From: CAVEFW01 sp964579575
Lineage (GTDB): Bacteria; Actinomycetota; Coriobacteriia; Coriobacteriales; Eggerthellaceae
Reading direction: 5' to 3'
Length of the DNA stretch: 15,442 nt
Assembly (NCBI GenBank): GCA_964579575.1
Contig: CAZOGL010000037.1
Span: forward strand, 1-15,442
The first letter of the stretch is position 1. Each line of letters begins with the position of its first letter. The position numbers and the translations under genes were made by a program. This document shows, one piece after another, positions 6,466 to 14,011 of this stretch. Under the pieces are notes generated by a model. The model ran no database searches. It worked only from the letters and a program-made list of their open reading frames with translations, and had not been told where the DNA came from.

Positions 6466-6512
6466 ACTACCTCAGACACACTAATGCGAATTTTCGATCG
6501 ACGGAGAATCAC

Positions 6513-9071
6513 ATGTCATTTGAAAAATTTACCGACAAGGCGCGCAAGGTGCTTGTCTTGGCTCAGGATGAGGCCCGCAAGTTGGGCCAACCCTATGTTG
6601 GAACCGAGCACGTTCTGCTCGGTCTTATCCAGGAGAAGGAGGGGTTGGCAGCCCAAACCCTCGACCGTCTTGGAGTGACCTACGACGCTTGCGTCGAGGG
6701 CATTCGCGAGGTCGTCACCATCGACGAGGGCGCGGATGTCTCCGGCCACCTCAGTTTCACTCCCCGGGTGAAGCGGGTTCTTGAGAATGCGTTGCGCGAA
6801 GCTATGCAACTTGGCCAAAGCTACATCTCCACCGAACATCTCCTCTTGGGCATCGTTCGCGAGGGAGAGGGCACGGCCCTTGATGTCCTTGCCCGTCAAA
6901 ACGTCTCGGGGGAATCCATACGCACCGCCTTAAACGACCTCGTTGGCCAAAGTCCAGTGTATGCGGGTCGCAACCCCTTCGAGTCCGGTAGCCAACAGGA
7001 CAGCGGGCTCAAGGAGTTCGGCATCGATTTGACCCAGAAGGCCCGTGAGGGCAAGCTTGACCCAGTTATCGGCCGTGCGGGTGAGATTGAGCGCGTCATG
7101 CAAATCCTGTCTCGCCGCCAAAAGAACAACCCGTTGCTTATCGGTGAGCCTGGCGTTGGCAAGACCGCCGTCGCCGAGGGCTTGGCGCAACTAATCGTTT
7201 CCAACCAAGTCCCGGACATCCTCCGCGGCAAGCGTCTCATCACGTTGGACGTCTCCAGCATGGTGGCTGGCTCGAAGTTCCGTGGCGAGTTCGAGGATCG
7301 CCTCAAGAAGTGCATCAAGGAAGTCATGGACGCCAAGGATGTCATCCTTTTTGTGGACGAGATTCACACGTTGATCGGCGCTGGTAGCGCTGAGGGTTCC
7401 ATGGACGCCGCTTCCATCATGAAGCCGCCCCTGAGCCGCGGCGAGATCCAAGTCATCGGCGCCACCACCACTGAGGAATATCGTAAGCGCATCGAGAAGG
7501 ACACCGCCCTTGCGCGTCGTTTCCAAGCCGTTGTGGTCAACGAGCCCAACGAGGAGCAATCCATCCGCATCATGGAAGGTTTGCGCGATCGCTATGAGCG
7601 CCACCACCAGGTGCATTACACCGACGAGGCCCTGAGCGCCGCCGTCCAGCTGTCCCAGCGTTATATCCAAGACCGCTTCCTGCCCGACAAGGCCATCGAC
7701 GTCATGGATGAGGCGGGCGCGCGTATGCGTATCCGCAACATGACCCTGCCCGAGGAGGTCAGCAAGCTCGACGAGAAGCTCCGCCAAGTGGGTGCCGAGA
7801 AGGAACACGCCATTGCCGAGCAGGACTTCGAGCGTGCCGGTTCCCTCAAGGACAAGGAGGAGAAACTTCGCGCCGAGCGTGAAGAGGCTGCCAAGAAATG
7901 GGAGGATGAGTCCTCGCACGAGATCAAGGAGATCACGGAGCGCGAAATCGCCGATGTCGTCTCCATGACCACCGGCGTGCCCGTGTCCAACCTCACTGAA
8001 GCCGAGACTGAGAAGCTTTTGCGCATGGAGGGTGTTCTCCACGAGCGCGTCATCGGGCAAGACGAGGCGGTTAGTGCCCTGTCGAAGGCCATCCGTCGCA
8101 GCCGTGCAGGTCTCAAGGATCCGAAACGTCCTGCGGGCTCCTTCATCTTCCTTGGTCCCTCCGGCGTCGGCAAGACCGAGCTATCCAAGGCCTTGGCTGA
8201 GTTCCTGTTCACGAGCGAGGACGCGTTGATCAGCCTCGATATGTCCGAGTACATGGAGAAGCACAGCGTCTCCCGCCTCGTGGGAAGCCCTCCCGGCTAC
8301 GTCGGGTTTGACGAGGGTGGCCAACTTACCAAGGCTGTTCGCGAGCGTCCCTACAGCGTCGTGTTGTTTGATGAGATCGAGAAGGCCCATCCTGATGTGT
8401 TCAACATCCTGCTCCAGATTTTGGAGGAGGGCCGTCTTACCGATGCTCAGGGTCGTACCGTGGACTTCCGCAACACCGTCATCATCATGACGAGTAACGT
8501 GGGCGCCCAAGAGATCGCCCAGACAACGACCCTCGGTTTCGGTGACTCCGGTAAGCGCGGCCTCTCCGACAAGGAGATTCGCAGCCGAGCCATGTCCGAG
8601 CTGAAGAAGATGTTCCGCCCCGAGTTCCTCAACCGTGTTGACGAGATCATTGTCTTCAAGAGTCTCACCGACGACGAACAGGTTGAGATTGTGAAGCTCA
8701 TGGTTGATGACCTGCGTCAACGCCTCATTGACCTTGGCATGACCATCAACCTCACTGACGAGGCATGCAAGCTCATCGCCAAGGAGGGCACAGATGTCGC
8801 CTATGGCGCACGTCCGCTTCGTCGTGCCATCCAAACCATGCTTGAGGACAAGATTTCCGAGGATATCCTCTCCGGCAAGTGGGCAAGTGGAAGCGTCATC
8901 GACGTGTCTGTCGAGGACGGCAAGCTTGTCTTTACGGCAGGCGAGGGCGTCATCCCCGAGCGTCGTCGCCGCGACAGCATTGCGCGTGAGACCGATTTGT
9001 TGCTGACTGGTTTTAACCTCAGCAACACCGGCCTTCCTGGCGGCGGTGTCTCCGACGGTGCTGCCGACTAG
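6513..9071 (+). CDS. clpC: ClpC, AAA+ unfoldase of the Clp protease
   Basis: This is an ATP-driven unfoldase that feeds proteins to ClpP; 852 aa, the usual ClpC length. Order of parts: two Clp-N repeats (about 5-145); first AAA+ module with Walker A GEPGVGKT (211-218) and Walker B VILFVDE (277-283); a middle segment with a UVR-type coiled coil around EQDFERAGSLKDKEEKL (436 on); second AAA+ module with Walker A GPSGVGKT (548-555) and Walker B VVLFDE (616-621); then the C-terminal D2-small domain. The UVR motif and single middle coiled coil separate ClpC from ClpB and ClpA. The ATG at 6513 has GGAG 6 nt upstream and begins the conserved MSFEKFTDKARKVL. It is preceded by a CIRCE operator and followed by a strong terminator, so it is probably monocistronic. 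Confidence 0.97.
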   Translation: MSFEKFTDKARKVLVLAQDEARKLGQPYVGTEHVLLGLIQEKEGLAAQTLDRLGVTYDACVEGIREVVTIDEGADVSGHLSFTPRVKRVLENALREAMQLGQSYISTEHLLLGIVREGEGTALDVLARQNVSGESIRTALNDLVGQSPVYAGRNPFESGSQQDSGLKEFGIDLTQKAREGKLDPVIGRAGEIERVMQILSRRQKNNPLLIGEPGVGKTAVAEGLAQLIVSNQVPDILRGKRLITLDVSSMVAGSKFRGEFEDRLKKCIKEVMDAKDVILFVDEIHTLIGAGSAEGSMDAASIMKPPLSRGEIQVIGATTTEEYRKRIEKDTALARRFQAVVVNEPNEEQSIRIMEGLRDRYERHHQVHYTDEALSAAVQLSQRYIQDRFLPDKAIDVMDEAGARMRIRNMTLPEEVSKLDEKLRQVGAEKEHAIAEQDFERAGSLKDKEEKLRAEREEAAKKWEDESSHEIKEITEREIADVVSMTTGVPVSNLTEAETEKLLRMEGVLHERVIGQDEAVSALSKAIRRSRAGLKDPKRPAGSFIFLGPSGVGKTELSKALAEFLFTSEDALISLDMSEYMEKHSVSRLVGSPPGYVGFDEGGQLTKAVRERPYSVVLFDEIEKAHPDVFNILLQILEEGRLTDAQGRTVDFRNTVIIMTSNVGAQEIAQTTTLGFGDSGKRGLSDKEIRSRAMSELKKMFRPEFLNRVDEIIVFKSLTDDEQVEIVKLMVDDLRQRLIDLGMTINLTDEACKLIAKEGTDVAYGARPLRRAIQTMLEDKISEDILSGKWASGSVIDVSVEDGKLVFTAGEGVIPERRRRDSIARETDLLLTGFNLSNTGLPGGGVSDGAAD

Positions 9072-9136
9072 CTCTTGGTTGCGGCGCCTCGGACTGGGCG
9101 CCGACTAGTTGCTGACGGGGGTGCCTCAGGCGGGGC
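9063..9136 (+). repeat. 37-bp degenerate tandem repeat spanning the clpC stop codon
   Basis: GCCGACTAG, the last two codons and stop of clpC (9063-9071), recurs exactly at 9100-9108. The following bases also align at the same 37-bp offset, for example GCGCCTCGG and GTGCCTCAG. A third, more decayed unit may begin near 9135. The offset is not a multiple of three, so the copy does not extend the frame. Confidence 0.7.
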
Positions 9137-9198
9137 CGCTGATTGGTTGTTGGTTGCGCGTTCGCTTGCTTTCCGGCATTTTGAGTTCCAATATCGAG

Positions 9199-9221
9199 AA
9201 AAGGCCCTTCGGGGCCTTTTT
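9199..9221. terminator. Bidirectional intrinsic terminator between clpC and elp3
   Basis: AAAAGGCCC (9199-9207) pairs perfectly with GGGCCTTTT (9212-9220) around a TTCG tetraloop. There is a T-run on the + strand, and the mirrored A-run gives a T-run on the - strand. It lies between two convergent genes and can stop transcription from both. Confidence 0.93.
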
Positions 9222-9315
9222 GTTTGCCTTGCTTTGCGAGGGTGACCGATTGTGGGTTGCATCCCCCATTCCCATGTCTTGAAAAGGGGAATCAGCGCAT
9301 TGACCGGGGATTCAC

Positions 9316-10651
9316 TCAATCGTTTGACGGAAGGGGCGGATCGCTCATCATTTTCTTTTGCTGGTAAAGCCCCACTTCGTCAAAGCCGAGGGCGCGGTAG
9401 TACTCTCGCGTGCCGACCGCGCTGATGACGTTGAGGGCGGAATAGCCCGCCTCTCTGGTGAGCTTTTCTGCGTAGGCTATGAGCCCACGCCCGAGCCCGG
9501 TGTGTTGCGCGCCGTCAACGGAGGTGCCGAGATTGGCTGCGCGACCATAGACATGCACCTCGCGAATCATGGCGTGATCAGGCGCAATTGCCTTTGCGGC
9601 GCGAAGAGCGGTTGGCGATGCGTCCTCGATAAGCTCGTTGTGGAGCGCTTCGAGCTTATCGGCATGAGGCAGGCTCAGACGGAGAAATCCCGCGATGAGG
9701 TTGTCGGGGGTCACCCATTGAAGGAAGTGCTCGGTGCTGACTGAGGTCTCATAGGTTTTGTCTTGAAGCTCGAGCGTCTCCAGGTCGATAGCTTGCGTGC
9801 TGATCTCTCGATAGCGTATCTCCCGCACGTCGGGGGTGTTTTCGCGAGGAGCGTTCTCGTCGAGTTTGCGAATGCGCTGCTCCACCATTTGGCGAAGGTT
9901 TGTCTTCTTGTTCCCTACGAGGATGTCGCCGGCGGATATGTCTCGGATCATGCGGCTGATGCGGCAATAATCCGGCGTTTCGAGGACGTCGGCCACGAGA
10001 ACGTCGAGAAGTTCCTCCTCGCTGTAGGGACGCCATTTTTCGCGTTCGTAGAGGTCTACGAGGCCCGTGCCGTCCACGAGGGCGCAGGGATAGAGTTTCA
10101 CCTCATCAGGCAGGTATGCTGGGTCTGTTACGAAGGTTCGGTATTCCGCCTTGTCAGAGGCTGGTGTCGCCCCAGCAAGGTTGACCATGAAATGGGTGTG
10201 GAGCTTGAATCCGAACAGACGCGCCAAGGATAGTGCCTGCTTGACGCGCTCGGGGGAGGTGGGTCGGTTGTTCGCCTTGAGAATTTGGGGGTCGAGGCTT
10301 TGGATGCCCATCTGGACCTTTGTGCATCCAAAGCTGCGCAGGAGCGCGAGACGGGTTGGGGTGATGGTATCGGGGCGGGTCTCTACCACGAAGCCGACAA
10401 TGCGGTGGGCGGCGGTGACGTTATCCTGTTGGGCGTTTTCGAGCTCTTTGTGGGTTGCGGTTTGGAAGAGTGCGGCTTGGCGCCAGGTGGCGCTCTCGTT
10501 GTAGAGGATTGATGCGGCCTGGTTGTAGGTCATCCGACCTTGGGTGACCTGTGCTTGCAGCGCGGCGGTTTGCGCCTCGAGTTCTTGAGGCGAGGAGGTG
10601 AGACCGCACCGTTCGTAGAAGGCGCGGCGAGCAGTGGCGTTGTGGGGCATG
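9316..10651 (-). CDS. elp3: Elp3-like tRNA U34 carboxymethyl-modifying radical-SAM/acetyltransferase (5' end in gap)
   Basis: Elp3 uses SAM radical chemistry and acetyl-CoA to build the carboxymethyl-type side chain on wobble uridine of tRNA. The visible 444 codons hold the second half of the radical-SAM barrel (VGFVVETRPD, GCTKVQMGIQSLD, HTHFMVNLAGATP, PDEVKLYPCALV, RDISAGDI), then the linker REIRYREIS and FLRLSLPH. The C-terminal GNAT domain has REVHVYGRAANLG, the acetyl-CoA loop QHTGLGRGL, and ALNVISAVGTREYYRALGF. The iron-sulphur cysteines and N-terminal RNA-binding part should lie upstream and are lost in the N gap, so the methionine at the gap edge is not the real start. It is divergent from a Trm9-like methyltransferase across the gap. 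The family assignment is firm; exact modification product is not shown here. Confidence 0.93.
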
Positions 10652-10751
10652 NNNNNNNNNNNNNNNNNNNNNNNNNNNNNNNNNNNNNNNNNNNNNNNNN
10701 NNNNNNNNNNNNNNNNNNNNNNNNNNNNNNNNNNNNNNNNNNNNNNNNNNN
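10652..10751. other. Scaffold gap (100 N) between two divergent genes
   Basis: Exactly 100 N. It hides the 5' ends of both elp3 (- strand) and the methyltransferase (+ strand) and their shared promoter region. The missing Elp3 part alone, judged against Elp3 homologues, should be roughly 100 residues or more, so the real gap is longer than 100 bp. Confidence 0.97.
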
Positions 10752-11602
10752 GGTATCTCAACGAGCTCAATAGGCGTTTCTACGAGACGCGTGCGCAAGC
10801 CTTCTCGGCAACTCGTAACAACAGCTGGCGCGGTTGGGAGCGGGCCTTGGATGCTGCGGGCCTGTTGGGATGCCAGGATGGGCAGGGCGGGACAAAAATC
10901 GGTCGTACGGCGATCGGTGAGATGTCCTCATCGGACGAGCTTGGTCGTTCGAGGGAGATGGGGCCAGGTGGGCTGGATGCCCAGGGCTTTTCGGTTCTTG
11001 ATGTCGCGTGTGGAAACCTGCGTTTCGAGGCTTGGATGCAGGAGATGCTTCCTACCAGCGATTTGCGTTTTATGGCGGTTGATTCGTGTCTTGGTCTGCT
11101 TCCTGAGGAGTTCGCCGACAACATCCGTTTCGTGGAGCGTGACATCGTATCGGCTCTGTTAGTCGACGGGACAACGCCCTTGTTACCAGATGAGAAGGCC
11201 TTTGACTTGGTTGTGAGTTTCGGTTTTATGCACCACGTTCCCGGGATGGAGGCTCGCGTGGCGTTGCTTAACGGACTTTTGACCGCAACGCGTCCCGGTG
11301 GTCATGTAATCGTGAGCTTTTGGCGCTTCGCCGACGACGAGGGCCTCGCGTCCCGCGCGGAGAAAAGCACAAGCGCCGCTCTTTCGGAGGGTGGGATGTC
11401 AATCCTCGAACTCGACGATGGTGATTACCTTTTGGGCTTCGGAGGCGATTCCACCTCCCTTCGTTACTGCCACAGCTTTACGGACCGGGATATTGACGCT
11501 GTCCTCTCTTCGGTTGAGATACCTTTCGACTTGGTGGCCCGCTTTCGTGCAGATGGCCGCACTAACATCCTCAATGAGTACGTCGTTCTCATGCGCAGGT
11601 AA
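10752..11602 (+). CDS. Trm9/ALKBH8-like class I SAM methyltransferase (5' end in gap)
   Basis: A SAM-dependent methyltransferase with 282 visible residues. The opening YLNELNRRFYETRAQAFSAT is typical of bacterial relatives of Trm9 and of the ALKBH8 methyltransferase domain. SAM motif I is VLDVACGN (81-88), the acidic post-I strand ends in MAVDSC, DIRF-like DNIRFVERD follows, motif IV is FDLVVSFGFMHH (150-161), and RPGGHVIVSFW starts near 180. The C-terminal RYCHSFTDRDID resembles the Trm9 segment with a conserved Tyr/His. Trm9 methylates the cm5U34 made through Elp3 to mcm5U34 in tRNA. The divergent elp3 makes this substrate the leading guess, but small-molecule methylation cannot be excluded. 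Probably only a few N-terminal residues and the start are missing. Confidence 0.78.
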
Positions 11603-11718
11603 AGCTCGTGCCCGGTTGGCTCGATCCTCCTGCTTAGACGTAAAGTTTGACGTTCGAGCACCTGAATACGATCGCGTGCCGATTGTTGGTGTCACGACTC
11701 TGTTCGAGGAGGTCGCGA

Positions 11719-11778
11719 AGCAAACGAGTTAGCAAACGAGCTAGCAAACGAGCTAGTACAAGGGCTAATACAAGAAGA
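11719..11778 (-). repeat. 12-bp tandem repeat with repeated in-frame stops after the HAD gene
   Basis: On the + strand AGCAAACGAG plus TT or CT repeats three times (11719-11754), followed by two decayed units (AGTACAAGGGCT at 11755-11766, AATACAAGAAGA at 11767-11778). Read on the - strand in the HAD frame, stop codons recur every 12 nt: TAG at 11767-11765, TAG at 11755-11753, TAG at 11743-11741 and TAA at 11731-11729. The rest of 11603-11718, between two convergent genes, shows no clear gene or terminator. Confidence 0.88.
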
Positions 11779-12262
11779 AGCTGGTGACGTGGCACGTGGC
11801 AAACCCTGCAGCATCGGCGGCGTCAAGAGTCTTGGTGGTGTCCTCCACAAGTACGATGGATCGACGGTCTATGCCGAATCGGATGGCGAGATATTCGAGG
11901 AAGGCGATCTTGTCATCCTTCTTGCGGACCATGGTGATGTGGTCCTCGGGAATGGCGTAATGGCGGGACACAAAAGCCGATTTCCCTGCTTCCTCGTAAT
12001 CCTCTGCGACGCTGCATGCCCACACGCAATCTGGATCCACGGCGACCTTTGCTTCAATGAATCGCTGGATGGCAGGGATTGGGCGTGCGTTGCGATACGG
12101 ATCATTATCGCGAACGAAGGTCTCCCAATCCTCGTCGCAACATGCGCTGTGGCCGGGCCTCTCTTCGGACCCGAACTCGTAAATCGCCAAGACGCCATCG
12201 ATGTCAAACACCGTGATGGTGTCAGGGCGGCTCATCAGCTCAAGTATCGGGCTCGGTTTCAT
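11765..12262 (-). CDS. Small HAD-superfamily phosphatase
   Basis: A 165-aa HAD-superfamily hydrolase of unknown substrate. Motif I is VFDIDGV with the nucleophile and acid pair D20 and D22. Motif II is probably CSVAE with Ser84, the motif III lysine lies in RKKDDKIAFLEYL, and motif IV is IVLVEDTTKTLDAADAAGF with E140/D141. The short, nearly cap-free layout fits a small-molecule or nucleotide phosphatase. The ATG at 12262 is preceded (on the - strand) by AGGAAGGAAG, a strong ribosome-binding site. An internal ATG (codon 10, MSRPDT) is a weaker alternative. It is convergent with the methyltransferase and divergent from the aldo/keto reductase, so it is likely transcribed alone. The C-terminal stop lies in a 12-bp tandem repeat. 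Confidence 0.8.
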   Translation of the reverse strand: MKPSPILELMSRPDTITVFDIDGVLAIYEFGSEERPGHSACCDEDWETFVRDNDPYRNARPIPAIQRFIEAKVAVDPDCVWACSVAEDYEEAGKSAFVSRHYAIPEDHITMVRKKDDKIAFLEYLAIRFGIDRRSIVLVEDTTKTLDAADAAGFATCHVTSFFLY

Positions 12263-12296
12263 CGACTTCCTTCCTGTATAACTGGTCGGCTACATA

Positions 12297-12453
12297 CCCA
12301 TGCGCTTGTCCGCGGGCATAAACCGTACGAAACGCACAAACCGTTCAAACCGCTTGCACAAGTCTTCTCCAAGCGACGCGCCCATGCGCTTGCCCGCGGG
12401 CGCGAATCTCGTTCGTGGAGGTTGCGGGTTTGTGCAGGAGGGTTTGTGCAGGA
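12297..12453 (+). repeat. Repeats in the HAD/aldo-keto reductase divergent intergenic region
   Basis: CCCATGCGCTTG plus (T/C)CCGCGGGC occurs at 12297-12317 and 12381-12401, differing at one base. GGGTTTGTGCAGGA is tandemly doubled at 12426-12439 and 12440-12453. The second long copy can also fold: CGCGCCC (12377-12383) pairs with GGGCGCG (12398-12404). The stretch 12263-12554 between the two divergent genes holds no gene that I can support. Confidence 0.8.
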
Positions 12454-12458
12454 CAAGG

Positions 12459-12488
12459 CGACAATCCATGGGATGTAGATGGTATGAT
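12459..12488 (+). promoter_or_regulatory. Candidate promoter of the aldo/keto reductase gene
   Basis: TATGAT (12483-12488) is a good -10 hexamer. CGACAA (12459-12464) is a modest -35 with an 18-bp spacer. Transcription would begin near 12495, leaving a leader of about 60 nt before the ATG at 12555. Confidence 0.4.
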
Positions 12489-12554
12489 GTGGGTCGTATT
12501 CTAGCGCAGTGAGGGCTTTGCCGTCATGCGACTTCTGACGAGAGGGTTCCTATT

Positions 12555-13691
12555 ATGATTACTCGCAACTTCCTTGGGAAGGATGTGTCCCTGTTCGGCA
12601 TGGGATGCATGCGCCTTCCGAAAATTGATCCAGCTGACGACGGTTCTGTCGATGTTGAGCACGCTACGCGCATGGTGGAGTATGCCTACGAGCATGGCTG
12701 CACCTACTTCGACACCGCGTGGGGGTATCACAACGGCAAGTCTGAGTCGGTTGTGGGCAAGGCGTTAGCGAAGTACCCACGAGACTCCTTCAGCCTCGTT
12801 ACGAAGTTTCCCGGTTATTCCCCGGAAAACTGGGGCAAAAACGAGGAGATCTTCGAGGAACAGCTCAAGCGTTGCGGCGTGGATTACTTCGACTACTATC
12901 TCATCCACAACGTGTGTGAGATGAATATCGATGCGTATCTTGACGAGGAGAAATACGGTACCCGCACCTATTTCGTGGCCCAACGCGACGCTGGCCGCAT
13001 CAAACATCTCGGCTTCTCCGTCCATGGCAGCTACGATGTCATGAAGCGCTTTCTCAACGAGTGGGCCGATGTTGTCGAGTTCGTCCAAATCCAGCTTAAC
13101 TATGTCGACTACACCTTCCAAGACGCAAAGGCAAAATTGGAGCTTGCTGCCGAGTACGATTTGCCTGTCATCGTCATGGAGCCGTTGCGCGGCGGCATGC
13201 TGGCCAAAGCTACCGACGAGGAGGCCGCCAAACTTGCGGCTTTGCGTCCCGACGAGGGCATCGTGGGTTGGGCATTGCGCTATTTGCAAGGCTTTGACCA
13301 GGTCGTTACCATCTTGTGCGGCTCCTCCTCCTTGGAGCAGATGGCAGAGAACATGGGGTACTTCGAGGCGGTGAAGCCTCTCAACGACGAGGAGCAGGCA
13401 ACGCTTGCCGCCATCGTCAAGGCCCGCCTCGAAAAAGACATCCAACCCTGCACCGCCTGCCATTACTGCGTGAGCCATTGCCCCCAGCAGATCGACATCC
13501 CTTGGATGCTGGAACTCTACAACGAGCACAAGTTCACCAAGGGCGGCTTCATCGCCCCCATGGCGCTCGCTGCGGTGCCCGAGGGTCGCAAGCCGTCCGA
13601 TTGCATCGCGTGTGGGTCTTGCTCGGTGGTGTGCCCCCAACAGATTGATATCCCGGCCGCCCTCGCAAACTTTGCGGATATGCTCGGCTAG
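12555..13691 (+). CDS. Aldo/keto reductase with C-terminal double [4Fe-4S] domain
   Basis: A 378-aa oxidoreductase. The TIM-barrel part carries the aldo/keto reductase tetrad D53, Y58, K84 and H118 (in YFDTAWGY, VTKFPG and YLIHNV). The C-terminal part adds two ferredoxin-type clusters of CX2CX2CX3CP form: C299, C302, C305, C309 and C350, C353, C356, C360, each followed by QQIDIP. This architecture is common in anaerobes and suggests electron exchange with ferredoxin-like carriers besides or instead of NAD(P)H; substrate unknown. The ATG at 12555 has AGAGGG 8 nt upstream. A terminator follows at 13736. The gene is monocistronic by layout. The last codons and stop are duplicated 24 bp downstream. 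Confidence 0.93.
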   Translation: MITRNFLGKDVSLFGMGCMRLPKIDPADDGSVDVEHATRMVEYAYEHGCTYFDTAWGYHNGKSESVVGKALAKYPRDSFSLVTKFPGYSPENWGKNEEIFEEQLKRCGVDYFDYYLIHNVCEMNIDAYLDEEKYGTRTYFVAQRDAGRIKHLGFSVHGSYDVMKRFLNEWADVVEFVQIQLNYVDYTFQDAKAKLELAAEYDLPVIVMEPLRGGMLAKATDEEAAKLAALRPDEGIVGWALRYLQGFDQVVTILCGSSSLEQMAENMGYFEAVKPLNDEEQATLAAIVKARLEKDIQPCTACHYCVSHCPQQIDIPWMLELYNEHKFTKGGFIAPMALAAVPEGRKPSDCIACGSCSVVCPQQIDIPAALANFADMLG

Positions 13692-13720
13692 CGGATGGAG
13701 AATATGTTCGGTTAGCGGAT
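13678..13720 (+). repeat. In-frame duplication of the aldo/keto reductase stop region
   Basis: ATATGCTCGGCTAGCGGAT (13678-13696) recurs as ATATGTTCGGTTAGCGGAT (13702-13720), 17 of 19 identical, offset 24 bp. Copy 1 codes the last residues M-L-G and the stop; copy 2 in the same frame reads M-F-G-stop. Confidence 0.88.
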
Positions 13721-13735
13721 AGCGCGTTTGCATTG

Positions 13736-13762
13736 GCTCCCGTCTCGCAGCGGGAGCTTTTT
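13736..13762 (+). terminator. Intrinsic terminator of the aldo/keto reductase gene
   Basis: GCTCCCG (13736-13742) pairs with CGGGAGC (13751-13757) around an 8-nt loop, followed directly by TTTTT (13758-13762). Confidence 0.92.
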
Positions 13763-13780
13763 GCGCGTGGATGGTTGGGG

Positions 13781-13957
13781 TATCAAAGGGCCGCGCTACC
13801 TCGAGCTGCCCCGCGTGCTACGTTGCAGCGCGCTATCAAAGGGCCGCGCTACTTCGAGCTACCTCGAGTTGCCCCGCGTGCGAAGGGTTGCGCTACGCCG
13901 TTACCCCGCGTGCGGAGGGCCGCGCTACGCCGTTACCCCGCGTGCTACCCCGCGTGC
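13781..13957 (+). repeat. Complex GC-rich repeat block
   Basis: Several interleaved repeats fill this gene-free stretch. TATCAAAGGGCCGCGCTAC occurs at 13781-13799 and 13834-13852. CCCCGCGTGC occurs five times, starting at 13809, 13872, 13904, 13936 and 13948. A 24-bp unit beginning GCGCTACGCCGTTACC occurs at 13890-13913 and 13922-13945, a 32-bp period. Two overlapping frames are open here, but their proteins are only low-complexity products of the repeats, with no ribosome-binding site. I read the block as non-coding. Confidence 0.88.
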
Positions 13958-14011
13958 TATTACAAATTGTCAAATCGAAATCAACGATGCGCATATCTTC
14001 TCGGAGTGCGT

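Noticed and set aside
6327..6512. Upstream extension of ClpC by 62 residues
   Set aside because: It would cover the CIRCE operator and promoter. The ATG at 6513 has a proper ribosome-binding site and begins the conserved Clp-N sequence.
9068..9319. 83-codon open frame on the - strand between elp3 and clpC
   Set aside because: It runs through the strong terminator hairpin and a decayed repeat; no motif and no start signal.
11789..12478. 229-codon open frame on the + strand
   Set aside because: Antisense to the HAD gene, which has all four HAD motifs and a good ribosome-binding site.
12765..13733. 322-codon open frame on the - strand
   Set aside because: Antisense to the aldo/keto reductase; it would read through that gene's terminator side and shows no motif.
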